A stretch of DNA of 64,000 nucleotides from a virus. Where the stretch lies: positions 62,001 through 126,000 of the IMG/VR virus record IMGVR_UViG_3300032156_000001; one strand, given 5' to 3'. Under the pieces are notes generated by a model. It was not told the origin of the DNA. It did no database searches and saw nothing but the letters and a program-made list of their open reading frames with translations. Shown here one piece after another: positions 33,100 to 43,178 of this stretch (positions are counted from its first letter, which is position 1; every line of letters begins with the position of its first letter). The position numbers and the translations under genes are program-made.

Positions 33100-35168
33100 C
33101 ATTTCCGCCGAGCGGGCCATGACCTCCGAACGAACCGGGGAAGAGGAAAGCGCCGTGTACGACGAGTGAGTCAGGGGCACAAAGGGAACCGGAGCATCAG
33201 AACGAGCTAAGTACCTCGTGGGATCCAGGGCGCAAGAGCGAGTCGCATCGTCGGCGCGCACCGGGGAAGCTGAACGATACAGGTAATGAGCGGGTGCCAC
33301 CGGAGCGACCGCTGAGCCACATCGGCGGCGCGCACCATGAGTTGAGAGCGAGACAACTGAGGGGAAGGGACCATGAACTCGGATCGAGGCAAGCCCCAGG
33401 GCGAGCGCCATCGATGATGATCGAAAACAGACCGGGCGCGCGAACCAGTGTGGGAGATTGAGACAAGGTCGTGGCGAGCGCCATCGATGATGATCGAGCC
33501 CGGTCTTGAGCGGGGGCCATACGGCAGGAGCGAGACTTGCTCGACGCGGGAACCACCGAAGCCGATCGAGACGGCGCCCACAAGAGGGAGCCATTAACCC
33601 AAGATCGAAACACGCAGTATGACAGGACCGTGGAGTACGATTGAGGCAGAACGCGGGGGCGCACCAGAAGCGCTGATCGAGGCAGTGAGGCTGAGAGAGC
33701 CAGAAAGTAGGATCGAAACATCCGCGCCGTGTGCGCCACGCTGTCCGATTGAGCCGTTCCCCGGGAGGGGACCGGGGGGAGTGAACGAGACACGCGCGCT
33801 GTGAGTGCCACGACGGAGGATCGAGACAAAACCGGTGAGAGATCCAACAGCCATGATCGAAACAGGGGAATCGACGCGAACCATATCCCCGGTTTGAGAC
33901 AAAATCCGAGCGAGTGCCGTTGTGTGGGATCGAGACGCAGGAGATGTGCGCACCACTACGTCGGTTCGAGACCAAGAAGGTTGAGAGGCGCCAAAGATGA
34001 GGATCGAACCAGGCCAGTCGAGGGAACCGCTGAAGCAGCGTAAGCCATCCGTTCGGAAGGGACCGGAGCCGCAGAGCGAGTCACCTGTTTCGCGAGCGCC
34101 AGTGGACGTGATCGAGACGGAGGAATTGAGCGGGCCGGAGCATGGGATCGAATCATTGACGCGGAGGGAACCGGGGCTGGAGAATGAGGCAGGCGCGCCG
34201 CGAGGACCAGTGGCGCCGATCGAGACATCGCCCTAGCGGGGGCCAGAGTTCAAGATCGAGACGTTCGGCGAGTGTGTACCACATAGAGGGATCGAGACAG
34301 TGGGATAGCGGGCGCCAGAGCGCGGGATCGAACCATCCCAAGTGCGGGGGCCAAGCGGGACGAGAGAGTCATACGAGTTGGGCGCACCAGCAGGGCCGAA
34401 CGAGACAGCTCGCCGGAGCGGACCATCGGGCAAGATCGAGACGTCGGCGTGGATGGAGCCATCGATCGTGAACGAGACACTGGGCTGGCGAGAACCACTG
34501 AAGCTGATCGAGCCGCGCGGAAAGAGGGCGCCACCTTCTGGGAGCCAGTCACCTGAACCGTGCGGACCACGCCGCGAGAATGAGACAGCGCATTGGCGGG
34601 CATCACAGCGCCGGATCGAACCAAAGGTTTCCAAGGCCTTGGAGACCTTATGAGACATTCGCCCTGAGCGGGCCACTGGAAGAGATCGAGCCGGGTGGGC
34701 AGCGCGAACCAGAGTGCTGGAACGAGACAGGCCCTTTGCGAGCGCCACAGCGCGTGATCGAGTCAAGAATCGGGTGCGGACCAAGCGAGAAGAGCGAGAC
34801 AGACTCCGAGACAGTGCCATTTCCACAGATCGAGCCGAGGAAACGGCGCGTACCGCTGTCTGCGAGCGAGACACCGAGATCGGGAGCACCAGCCTCCAAG
34901 ATCGAGACATTTCGAGCGCGGGCGCCAGTCGCACAGATCGAGTCAGATCACGGGCGGGAACCATGACCCTGGAATGAGTCATTGAGGAAGAGTGAACCAC
35001 CCTGATCGATCGAGTCAAAGTCCGTGTGGGTGCCGCATCCGGTGAACGAGCCGCGCTGAAGGCGGGAACCGGCGTTCGTGAGCGAGACAGAGGATTTGCG
35101 GGAACCATTGTCCTGGATCGAGACGTTGGGCACGAGAGAGCCAAGTCGCAAGATCGAGCCGTTTCGGA
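33100..35168. repeat. 36-bp two-box repeat array 3 (largest)
   Basis: About 54 units between the IS110-like gene and the gene at 35202. Box A and box B keep the 36-bp phase over long runs, with a few 35-38 bp units. The first units are the most degenerate. One dispersed palindrome (34626-34647) interrupts the array. The array runs up to the ribosome-binding site of the next gene. Confidence 0.9.
34626..34647. repeat. Dispersed palindrome, copy 4 (inside array 3)
   Basis: The 22-bp form of the palindrome (GGTTT...AAACC) has one mismatch here, GGAGACC in place of GGAAACC. It is embedded in the repeat array, so the two repeat types can coexist. Confidence 0.8.
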
Positions 35169-35201
35169 GTGGGCGGAATGGGGAAAGGAAAGGAGGCGGC
35201 C

Positions 35202-35717
35202 ATGAGGATCGTGGGAGCGTTCGTGGGGCCCGTCGCGGCGGTATCGTTCACCGGCGGGGAACTGCGCCTGCTGCACCGGCTGAGCCGGCGGCGGGACGAT
35301 GTCGGACTGGCCCGGTTCATTGAGAACTTGTGCGAAGTAAGATGGCAGCGTGGGGCGAAATGGGCGAAGTGCCTCGTGGACAGGTCGATGACGTCCACCC
35401 GGCACGCCAGCAGGCAGTGTCCCGACCTGGAGATCGGGATGTCGCTGCTGAGCCGGCTCATCAAGCTGCTCAGCGATCATCCTGCTGCCGGCAAGCCGAT
35501 CGGACGGTGCGCCGCCTGTGTGCTGCGTGCCCGACTGTTATCCCTGCGGACGGAGCTGTTCGCTGCCGCGAAGGACGCGCAGAAGCGGCTGTTCCGTTAC
35601 GTCAAGGGCACGTCGGGGTACAGCCGGTCGGCCAAGCGGGTCGGGTTCAGCGCCAATCTGCGCTTCGAGAAGAGCGGCGCGGTGAAGGATGTCGCGGGGT
35701 TCCCCATCGGCTGGTGA
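35202..35717 (+). CDS. Unknown protein between arrays 3 and 4
   Basis: The 171-residue basic, Arg-rich protein starts at ATG 35202 after AAAGGAGGCGGCC, a leader also seen before the genes at 25808 and 35929. It has CAAC at about residue 109. No family is recognised. The composition suggests nucleic-acid binding. Confidence 0.6.
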   Translation: MRIVGAFVGPVAAVSFTGGELRLLHRLSRRRDDVGLARFIENLCEVRWQRGAKWAKCLVDRSMTSTRHASRQCPDLEIGMSLLSRLIKLLSDHPAAGKPIGRCAACVLRARLLSLRTELFAAAKDAQKRLFRYVKGTSGYSRSAKRVGFSANLRFEKSGAVKDVAGFPIGW

Positions 35718-35734
35718 GGGCTGCCGCGGCACGC

Positions 35735-35916
35735 CCCCCGTGAGGACCACCCGCGGAGATCGAGTCAAGACCAGGGAAGGCGCCGTTGAACGTGATCGAG
35801 ACAGTGACGCCGGGAGCGCCAATCGCTCAGATCGAGACAATCAAGGAGAAGGAAACATCGGGGTGGGATCGAGACACCGGCGGCGCGGGAACCAGCTCCG
35901 GGAATCGAGACAGAAA
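35735..35916. repeat. 36-bp two-box repeat array 4
   Basis: Four units plus a partial unit: box A begins at 35758, 35794, 35830 and 35867, and the last box A merges into the AAAAGGAGG ribosome-binding site of the next gene. One unit is 37 bp. Confidence 0.9.
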
Positions 35917-35928
35917 AGGAGGCGGACC

Positions 35929-36348
35929 ATGAACGTCGAAATCGGCAGAATATTCGTCTTCGCGGTCTGGTGCGCCGCACGAGCGACCAGGACCGCCGAA
36001 CAGGCGAAGAAAGAGCGCTCGTATTGGCCCGAAGCGGACCTCACGAAGGTAACCAGCTTTGCCGCCTTCGCGCGGACCCACGCGGTGGCCATAGAGGACT
36101 GCGGGCCGCGCGGCAGGAACGACGCGCTTGGCCATCTTGGGATGACGATCCATTGGACGGTTCGCACTGTCGGCGAACTGTATTGGTGCTGCAGCAAGGC
36201 CGAGGGCCCGAGCGAGCACAGGCGAGAGACGTATGCGAAGCGTAAAAAGGAAGAGCTGGCCGCCATCCGCGATATGGCCAGAGACGTGTGGCCGAAGGTG
36301 GACATGGTGGAGAAGGCCACCGACGTGACCCGTATGAAGCCGTGTTAA
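35929..36348 (+). CDS. Unknown protein between arrays 4 and 5
   Basis: The 139-residue product starts at ATG 35929 after AAAAGGAGGCGG. It is a soluble, helical protein with a WCC motif near residue 91. The longer in-frame extension upstream runs through repeat DNA and is discounted. No family is recognised. Confidence 0.6.
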   Translation: MNVEIGRIFVFAVWCAARATRTAEQAKKERSYWPEADLTKVTSFAAFARTHAVAIEDCGPRGRNDALGHLGMTIHWTVRTVGELYWCCSKAEGPSEHRRETYAKRKKEELAAIRDMARDVWPKVDMVEKATDVTRMKPC

Positions 36349-36354
36349 TCCGGC

Positions 36355-36755
36355 CATCCTAGACGGAACCAGAGCGAGAACCACGGATCAGGATCGAGAC
36401 AACGGCCGCATGGGAACCAGGGCGGGGGATTGAGACATGTGACGGGCGAGGACCGCCCTGCATGATCGAGCCGCCGGCTCGGCGAGGACCGCATCTCGGG
36501 AACGAGACACCCCGCACGGGAGGACCACTGGACGTGATCGAGTCGAGGTCGAGGCGAGTGCCGTCAGAGACGAGCGAGTCAAGAATGTTGCGAGGGGGAC
36601 CGTCGGTCATGATCGAGATAGGACGCCGGCGAGCACCGATCGGGAAGATCGAGGCAGAGCCGCGGAGCGAACCAATCCGCTGGATCGAGGCGTGGGGGCA
36701 GCGAGTACCGGGGGGACTGATCGAGCCGTGCCGACCGTGCGGACCACCCTCCAGG
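36355..36755. repeat. 36-bp two-box repeat array 5
   Basis: About 10 units follow directly after the stop of the preceding gene. The phase is well kept. The array ends at a strong terminator and the promoter of the fibre operon, so it lies outside that operon. Confidence 0.9.
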
Positions 36756-36761
36756 GGCGAA

Positions 36762-36789
36762 GGGGGCGTCGCAGCGCCCCCGTTTTTTT
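36762..36789 (+). terminator. Intrinsic terminator
   Basis: A 7-bp stem GGGGGCG / CGCCCCC with a 6-base loop is followed by G and seven T residues. It closes the repeat-array region from the fibre genes. Confidence 0.9.
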
Positions 36790-36807
36790 AGCTGTCGGCC
36801 GCCGCGG

Positions 36808-36836
36808 TTGCCCGCCGCCGCGCGGTCTGATATGCT
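36808..36836 (+). promoter_or_regulatory. Sigma-70-like promoter of the fibre operon
   Basis: The -35 TTGCCC (36808-36813) and -10 TATGCT (36831-36836) are 17 bases apart, just after a terminator and 21 bases before the ATG of the first fibre-module gene. Confidence 0.7.
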
Positions 36837-36857
36837 GGCCCCCTGGAGGACCGGGAG

Positions 36858-37421
36858 ATGGCCAGCCACCTGACCACCAGGATAACGAACTACGGGCCGC
36901 GAAGGCGGGTGGCCTTCGTGCCGCCCAGCGGCCGCGTCATGAACAGCCTTGAGAGCGTCGCCGTGGACGGGCTGCTCGAGGAGCTGCTCATACACGGCAA
37001 CCACGCGGACATGTGGAACGCCTACCTGGACGACCTGGCGCGCGGCTGGGTGGAACTGACCTACGACTTCGGCGACGCGGCGGTCGTCATACCCGTCACC
37101 GTGCTGGCGGGCCTCAACAGGACCGACAAGCGCCAGCGTCCGCTCCCCAGCGGCTGGGCCAACCACGTCGACACCGGCCTGGACATCGCCCAGACGCCCG
37201 AGGGCGACTCCTACGTCATGGTGACCGTCAACGGCGTCGAGGCGTCCATGGGCGACGGCGTGAGGACGAGGGACTTTTACTTCTCCGCCGACGGCGGCCT
37301 GACGGCCAAGCCGCTGGCGGCGGTGATGGCGGGCGACTCGCTGTACTTCAACGCGCTGGTAGCCCAGTACCCGCTGGAGGTCTCCGACGAGGTCTCGCTG
37401 CATTACGTCGTGCAGCCATAA
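36858..37421 (+). CDS. Putative tail/fibre-module structural protein
   Basis: The 187-residue protein starts at ATG 36858 after GGAGG, directly behind a promoter. It is beta-rich in its second half and has a Gly/Asp/Val composition typical of virion proteins. The role is inferred from being first in the fibre operon. No domain is recognised. Confidence 0.6.
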   Translation: MASHLTTRITNYGPRRRVAFVPPSGRVMNSLESVAVDGLLEELLIHGNHADMWNAYLDDLARGWVELTYDFGDAAVVIPVTVLAGLNRTDKRQRPLPSGWANHVDTGLDIAQTPEGDSYVMVTVNGVEASMGDGVRTRDFYFSADGGLTAKPLAAVMAGDSLYFNALVAQYPLEVSDEVSLHYVVQP

Positions 37422-37430
37422 GGAGCCGGC

Positions 37431-38939
37431 GTGAAGATCCCGCTGAAACAGATCGCGATGGACGTTAGCGGCTACCGGGTCGGCGGCAACTTCTACTCCG
37501 ACCTTGCCAGCGTAGCCGCCGCGGAGCGTTCCACCGTCGTGGACGGCCTGATCGCCACGGTCGTGGACGATACCGCCGTCCTGTCCGGGCCGGGGCTGTC
37601 GCTCCTCGACGACGCCTACGCGGGCGGCTTCCTGATACTTGCGTCCGAGCCGTTTCCGGCGCCCAGCTCCAGCAGTTCCAGCCCCAGCAGCAGCCGCAGC
37701 TCCAGTTCCAGTTCCAGCCTGAGCAGCAGCTCCAGTCCCAGCAGTTCGAGCAGCCCCAGCAGCTCCAGTTCGAGCTCCGGCGTGCCTTCGCGGGCGCCGT
37801 ACCTGTACGTCTGCAGCATCGCCTCCTACCTGGCCGCGTCGAGGACGGTCAGGCTGGGCCAGCGCGCGCGGGTGGACGGCGACTACTACGCGCTCGTCGT
37901 CATGCCGATCCACATCTGGATGGACGGGATGATCGGCGTCAAAGCGGACGACCTGAACGCCCTGCCCGACCACTTCGTCCTGACCGGGCGCGGTTGGGAC
38001 GCCGACATCCTGCTGCCCACGGCGCCGGCGCAGCCGCCGGGCAAGCTGCAGGTCTTCGAGAACCTTACCGTCGCGGGCAAGAACGCGTCCTGGCTCGTTG
38101 ACGGCGCGCAGCACGGCATGCTCATCTTCCGCAGGGCCAGGGTGGGCCGCGGCGCGCCGGTCCAGCCGTCCGCGCCGGGCAGCTCCAGCAGCTCCAGCTC
38201 GATGTCCAGCAGCAGCTCCAGCTCCAGCGGGGCGGGCGGCCTGGACGCCGCCGTGGCGCTCATGAACGGGCCCGCGAAGGGCCACTGGGTCGAGTTCGTC
38301 GACTCCGAGCTGTACGGCGACGTCCTGTTCGCCAACGGCTACGCGCGGCTGACGGCGCTGCGGCTGGACCAGCGGGCCGGCAGGATCTCCGTTGCCCACG
38401 CGGACGGCAGGTTCGTCAGCGGCGGCTACTCGCTGGAAGGCAACGTGGCCGTGCTGGAAGACTGCTCGCTCACGGACGTCCGGCTGGCCTCCGCCAACGA
38501 CACGTACGGCGCGGTGTCGCTCAACGCCGTGACGCCGCTGCTCAGCCTGCTCGGCTGCAAGCTGGCCAAGTCGCCGATTTTCATTGACAACGCAGGGTGC
38601 GTGGTATCATGGGATCAGCCCGTGCTGCAGGCGCGGGGGTGCGAGTTCGAGGGCGGCTTCTCGCTGTTCTCGGGCGCCATCAACGGCCTGCACGGGGCGC
38701 ACGGCGCGTTGGTCGACCTCTGCGGCTGCCGGTTCGGCGGCCGGATCGACCTCGTGAACGGCTGGTACGTCGGCAGGTTCGACATGCGCGACTGCGACAG
38801 CACGTTCGCCGGCGGCTACTCGGTGTGCACCGGCGGCATCGATCCGACGATCTATCGCATTCTCGACACCAGGCTGGGGGGCACCGCCGAGGAGGCGGGC
38901 GGCCTGGTCGCCGTGGACTTGACGGAGTCGGTCGCCTAG
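37431..38939 (+). CDS. Fibre/spike protein with poly-Ser linkers
   Basis: The 502-residue protein uses GTG 37431 after AAGGAG. It has an N-terminal ~75-residue domain, a Ser/Pro-rich linker (residues ~78-120), a middle domain, a second Ser-rich linker near residues 248-264, and a C-terminal region with regular beta-strand repeats (Cys-x-Phe-x-Gly-Gly type) that look like a right-handed beta-helix. This fits a receptor-binding or host-surface-degrading spike. Confidence 0.65.
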   Translation: MKIPLKQIAMDVSGYRVGGNFYSDLASVAAAERSTVVDGLIATVVDDTAVLSGPGLSLLDDAYAGGFLILASEPFPAPSSSSSSPSSSRSSSSSSSLSSSSSPSSSSSPSSSSSSSGVPSRAPYLYVCSIASYLAASRTVRLGQRARVDGDYYALVVMPIHIWMDGMIGVKADDLNALPDHFVLTGRGWDADILLPTAPAQPPGKLQVFENLTVAGKNASWLVDGAQHGMLIFRRARVGRGAPVQPSAPGSSSSSSSMSSSSSSSSGAGGLDAAVALMNGPAKGHWVEFVDSELYGDVLFANGYARLTALRLDQRAGRISVAHADGRFVSGGYSLEGNVAVLEDCSLTDVRLASANDTYGAVSLNAVTPLLSLLGCKLAKSPIFIDNAGCVVSWDQPVLQARGCEFEGGFSLFSGAINGLHGAHGALVDLCGCRFGGRIDLVNGWYVGRFDMRDCDSTFAGGYSVCTGGIDPTIYRILDTRLGGTAEEAGGLVAVDLTESVA

Positions 38940-38963
38940 CCGGCTGCGTCGGGGGGCAACGAC

Positions 38964-41900
38964 ATGCCTAGCAGCGAGGACCGCGCGCTCCTGGTGACGT
39001 CCGAGCTCATCGTCGAGCCTGGCTACACCTCCGGCCGGTGCCCGTGCGCGCTGACGCTGGACCTCTTCCACAAGGACGACTGGGGCCGCATACCGCATCC
39101 CGTCAACGACGACATCGTCGGCCTGCGCGCGTTCGCAAGGGGCGCGCGCCCCGGCGGGGCGAACGCCGGCGACTACGTGGAACTGTCCCAGTACGGCGCC
39201 AACAGCCGCCTGTTCGCCACCGGCGGGCAGCTGCAGCTGATGCGCGCGCCGTACACTGCCGTCCCGACCGCCAACGCCATCGTAACCGCCACGGGCGCGG
39301 CCAAAGTCCCGCTCGTGGTCGAGTCGGCGGACGGCCAGTCGGCGCACCTGCTGGAGTTCCGCGACTCCGGCGGCAACATCCTCAGCTACTTCGACATAGA
39401 CGGCACGTTCTCCGGCGACGTCCACCCCATCCTCAGCGATGACGAGCCGCTGTGGTTCGGGAACGACAACGACTACGGGTTCATGTACGACGTGGCCACG
39501 TGGGGCACGCAGGCGCTAACGTTCGTGGCGGGGCCCGGCGGCAGCAAGACCGGCCTGTTCGCCATGGGGAACTCCGTGATATCGGCCTACGAGGCCGTGG
39601 TCGGGGCCAACGGCCCGTCCGTGTACGTCCGGCTGTCGGATGGGCCCGACCGCGCCGCGGGCGGCTACGCGGCCGGCACCGTCAACGTAACGGCCGGCGC
39701 GGGCGGGGACGCCTCGGCGGGCGCCGGCGGGGCGGGCGGCGGCTACAGCTTCGTTGCCGGCCCGGGCGGGGCGGGGACCGCGGCCGGCGGCAGCGGCGGC
39801 GGGTTCGAGTTCGTCGTCGGCGCGGCCGGCGCTGGCGGAACGGGAGTAGAAGGGCAGTTTTTAGTTCGCGGGACAATCGTTTTCAGCGACATCGCGGGCA
39901 CGAGCACGGGCGTCATACGGTCGGTCGGAGCCCTTGGAGCCACGCCGTTCCTGAGCATCGTTGACAGCGCCGGAACGGTCAACATTGCCCGATTCTACGA
40001 CAGCCAGGACACGGCATCGCGAAGGCCATACGTTCTGTTCGGAAATGGACTGGCCACAGATGCATGGGCAGCGCAGGGACGTGTCGTAGACATCAACGCC
40101 AAGTTCACTGGACCGTCTTCCGATGTCCCGATGGGGTTGTCGGTGGAAACGGAATTGGCGTATGTTGTGGCCGATTCAACCCCGATGGCCGGGGTCTTCA
40201 ACATCAATTACACCGATGCGACCACGCCGAACGCCAACAACGTCAGCATCACCGCGTTGAATTCCCATTTGTACTTGAGCAGCGCCGTCAACTTTTCCCA
40301 TGCGAGCCCGTATTTTCACGGCGGCCAGTTCTCGTCAACCACTAATGCGGCTGTCACTGTAGCCGGTACGGTCGCAGGTTCGGCGTCATTCGTGAATCCC
40401 AAAACGGCAGGAGCCAGTATCGCCACTGCGATTGGTGCACGCGGGTACATCTCCCAATCCGACGGAGCGACGACCAACGCCATCGGCGTCAGCGGACACA
40501 TCTCGTTGTCCGGCGGGACGATAACGAGCGCCTGCGCGCTGCGCGGGTATCTCAGCTCCGGCACTCCGACGAACTACACGGACCTCGTCCTCGGCCAGAG
40601 CACGATACCGACGGGCAACTACGGCATCTACAGCGCCGGGACGAGCGGCAGTTACTTTGCCGGCAGCATACTGCACGCGGATCAGAAGGGCGCGATCTTC
40701 GGCACGGACAGTGACTGGAGCCTGTACTACGACGAGACCACGACGGACGCCCTGGTCCTGTCGGAAGTGGCGGTCGGCGCCCTTGCAATCAAGGGCGCGA
40801 CGCTTGCCGGAGGCTTCGTAGCTGCCGCCGACACGGTAGGCAACAACCTCTTCGCCGCGCTCCAGTCCGGCGGGACAGCGACAGCCGCGGGGAAGAAAGC
40901 CGCGGACTTCACGTTTGAGGGAGGCGCCGGTTCCGTCGGCGTGGGGGCGACGACAAGCGGCGCTGGCAGCGTCATCACGATCACGAACGGCGCTGGCGGG
41001 CCTTCGATTGACAACGCGGGTTCCACAGGCGGAGCGGGCGGGATCACGCGGGTAATCTGCGGGGCTGGCGGGGCGAAGGTCGGGGCTGGCACCGCGGGCG
41101 CGCAGGGGTACTTTGCGGTGCGAGGATCTAGTGGTACGGACGAACTTAGGTTCAGCATGTCTGGCGGTTATGGAACAGTGAACGTCGTCGCTACAACGCC
41201 GGTCTATTATGTCCAGATAAATGGATCGAGCAGACTGTTAATAGATGCGACGAATACTACCCACTACACAAACCAGATACAGTCCACCACTAACACGGTT
41301 AACCTTGGCAGTCCAACGGCTGCCTGGAAAGCAATCTATGGTGGTGAATCCACCGCCTTCGTCAACACAACCGGCCTCTACCTCGGCGCATCGCAGCAAT
41401 GGCGCTTGTGGACGAACTCGGCTCAGAACGCGAGTGAGGCGACGTGCCCGGCCAACAGTTTGGTGCTCAACGAGGGCACCGTCCCGGCGCTGTGCATACT
41501 CGGCAGCGCCATCAGCGGGTTCACGGCGGCGGCTGATACCGCCGGGAATGACATCTATCAGGCGACCCAAACGGCCGGAGCCGGGGCGACGGTCGGCAAG
41601 AACGGCGCTATGTCCTACTGGAACTTCGGAGCGGGTTCCAACGCGGCGTCTGGCAGCAACGCATACGCGGGCGGCGTCGGCGGCGGAAGCACGCTCACCT
41701 TCGGCGCTGGCGGGAACGGCGACACGACCGGGACCGGGGGCAACGCTGGCGGGGTTACGTTCACCGGCGCGGCTGGCGGAACGGGCGCTGTCGGCGGGAT
41801 CGGGACATCGTACGCATGGACCGCGGGCACTGGCGGCAACGGGACGACGACGGGCGGGGCTGGCGGTGGGATTACGTTCACGACTGGCAACGCCGGGACG

Positions 41901-42770
41901 GGCGGGAACGCGGCTGGCGGGAACTTCACGGTCAACTTGGGAACAAATACGGGGTCCGGGGCGACGGGATGCTTCTACGTGACGGGACAGGCGAAGGCCG
42001 GGACGATAGCGCAATTTTCGTCTGGGTCAATAAATGGATCTACATACTACAATTTCCTCAATCCGAACAACGGTACTGCTACCGCCGTTTACATGAACCT
42101 TGGAACATCCTCATCGGTCGGCCTGCAAATGTTGTGGCTTCCTTCTGCGTACACGACCAATGGGATCTATGTTGGAGGCAGGGCATTGTGGACTTCCTCC
42201 GGCGACAACGGGATTGTCATAGACGCCTTAAACGCCAGCGCTCCAATCGTGTTTTTGACCGATGGCGCGAACTACTCGAAAGAGCGGGCGCGGATTGACG
42301 CGACCTACGGCCTTCGCGTCGCCTGCAACGGCACGACCACCGTTGCGAACTGCGCTTACCTGAACATGCAATCGGTCACCGAGGAACTGACCTGCGCAAC
42401 CGGAGCGACAACGTTCACGTCCACGACCGCCGCGCTGCCAGCGAACGCCTACATTGTCGGTGTAACGATGGTCGTCACTCAGGCTTGCACGGACGCGATT
42501 ACCTGGAAGGCCGGCATCGCCGGGGCCGACGACGTGACCGGGCTACAGAAGTTTGCGGAAGCCCTGCAACCGAAGACGCTTGGGCAGAAGACATCCTCGT
42601 GGGGCGCGGGACATGCCGCCGGAACCGGCGGACCGCCCACGATGCTCACGCCGTACACCAACGCGGCGGCGGCTGGCGTGGTCGTGACGACGAGCGGCGA
42701 CCCCGGCGCGACCGCGCTGAAGGTTCGGATAACGACCTTCTACTTCACGTTCACGGCACCGGCTGGATAA
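38964..42770 (+). CDS. Large Gly-rich tail fibre
   Basis: The 1268-residue fibre has an N-terminal domain shared with the gene at 43266 (a KGARPGGA-type strand, DWSL-Y-DETTTD, then a (A)A-A-D-T-x-G-N segment), followed by repeated Gly/Ala/Thr-rich blocks (residues ~235-290, ~650-720, ~890-1010) and a C-terminal ~110-residue beta domain. The segment around DETTTD and SDT/ADT-x-GN occurs more than once, so it is an internally duplicated shaft. Likely a trimeric distal fibre. Confidence 0.7.
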   Translation: MPSSEDRALLVTSELIVEPGYTSGRCPCALTLDLFHKDDWGRIPHPVNDDIVGLRAFARGARPGGANAGDYVELSQYGANSRLFATGGQLQLMRAPYTAVPTANAIVTATGAAKVPLVVESADGQSAHLLEFRDSGGNILSYFDIDGTFSGDVHPILSDDEPLWFGNDNDYGFMYDVATWGTQALTFVAGPGGSKTGLFAMGNSVISAYEAVVGANGPSVYVRLSDGPDRAAGGYAAGTVNVTAGAGGDASAGAGGAGGGYSFVAGPGGAGTAAGGSGGGFEFVVGAAGAGGTGVEGQFLVRGTIVFSDIAGTSTGVIRSVGALGATPFLSIVDSAGTVNIARFYDSQDTASRRPYVLFGNGLATDAWAAQGRVVDINAKFTGPSSDVPMGLSVETELAYVVADSTPMAGVFNINYTDATTPNANNVSITALNSHLYLSSAVNFSHASPYFHGGQFSSTTNAAVTVAGTVAGSASFVNPKTAGASIATAIGARGYISQSDGATTNAIGVSGHISLSGGTITSACALRGYLSSGTPTNYTDLVLGQSTIPTGNYGIYSAGTSGSYFAGSILHADQKGAIFGTDSDWSLYYDETTTDALVLSEVAVGALAIKGATLAGGFVAAADTVGNNLFAALQSGGTATAAGKKAADFTFEGGAGSVGVGATTSGAGSVITITNGAGGPSIDNAGSTGGAGGITRVICGAGGAKVGAGTAGAQGYFAVRGSSGTDELRFSMSGGYGTVNVVATTPVYYVQINGSSRLLIDATNTTHYTNQIQSTTNTVNLGSPTAAWKAIYGGESTAFVNTTGLYLGASQQWRLWTNSAQNASEATCPANSLVLNEGTVPALCILGSAISGFTAAADTAGNDIYQATQTAGAGATVGKNGAMSYWNFGAGSNAASGSNAYAGGVGGGSTLTFGAGGNGDTTGTGGNAGGVTFTGAAGGTGAVGGIGTSYAWTAGTGGNGTTTGGAGGGITFTTGNAGTGGNAAGGNFTVNLGTNTGSGATGCFYVTGQAKAGTIAQFSSGSINGSTYYNFLNPNNGTATAVYMNLGTSSSVGLQMLWLPSAYTTNGIYVGGRALWTSSGDNGIVIDALNASAPIVFLTDGANYSKERARIDATYGLRVACNGTTTVANCAYLNMQSVTEELTCATGATTFTSTTAALPANAYIVGVTMVVTQACTDAITWKAGIAGADDVTGLQKFAEALQPKTLGQKTSSWGAGHAAGTGGPPTMLTPYTNAAAAGVVVTTSGDPGATALKVRITTFYFTFTAPAG

Positions 42771-42779
42771 GGAGGAATC

Positions 42780-43178
42780 ATGGACGGGAGGACGAACATG
42801 CGGCACCTGTTTCTGGTCTTGCTGGCGATCTGCGGCTCTGCCCTGTGCGCCGAGCCGAAGGTCAAGGTGGTCGAGTCCGGTGACAGCTTCGTCGTCACCG
42901 TGACGTTCACGAAGGCGTCTGTCATCGAGTCTCAGGCCGGGAACCTCATGGCCATCGCCGTGCTCGAACAGGCCAAGCGGGAGATCGGCGCGGCTCAGGC
43001 GAACGTCGGGAAGACGCCGACCACGATAGACGCCGAAGCCGTCAAGGCCAAGGCCGCGATTGACCTTGCGGCAACGGCAGCGAAGGCGGCGCTGACGCCG
43101 ATGAAGGCGAAGACCGAGGAGCTGGCGGAAGGGGAGGCCAAGCCGCGCTCGGCGGCGAGGACGAGATCGAAGCGCTGA
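42780..43178 (+). CDS. Exported small helical protein
   Basis: The 132-residue protein has a signal peptide (hydrophobic LFLVLLAICGSAL ending in CA before Glu-Pro), with mature residues forming an Ala/Lys/Glu-rich helix. ATG 42780 has AGGAGG upstream. ATG 42798, with its own GGGAGG, would give a more typical signal-peptide length. It sits between two fibre genes, and a periplasmic role is inferred. Confidence 0.6.
   Translation: MDGRTNMRHLFLVLLAICGSALCAEPKVKVVESGDSFVVTVTFTKASVIESQAGNLMAIAVLEQAKREIGAAQANVGKTPTTIDAEAVKAKAAIDLAATAAKAALTPMKAKTEELAEGEAKPRSAARTRSKR

Noticed and set aside
30155-35480. Long minus-strand ORFs across the arrays (for example 31627-33975, 34233-35480, 30155-31351) with 12-residue repeats
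   Set aside because: The 36-bp period is a multiple of three, so all three minus frames stay open and show 12-residue repeats; the repeat motif changes frame within single ORFs where units have indels. No ribosome-binding sites fit. They are by-products of the DNA repeat.
29300-36755. CRISPR array
   Set aside because: Conserved parts are only 8-10 bp, degenerate and alternate between two different boxes. There are no cas genes nearby and no exact repeats of 24 bp or more.
29300-36755. tRNA-like or minihelix units (box B ends in CCA-like bases)
   Set aside because: The distance from the GATCGAG box to the CCA-like end does not fit a T arm plus acceptor stem, and spacers show no consistent base pairing.
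38584-38610. TTGACA...TATCAT promoter within the poly-Ser spike gene
   Set aside because: The boxes are 15 bases apart and lie inside coding sequence with no gene start nearby.
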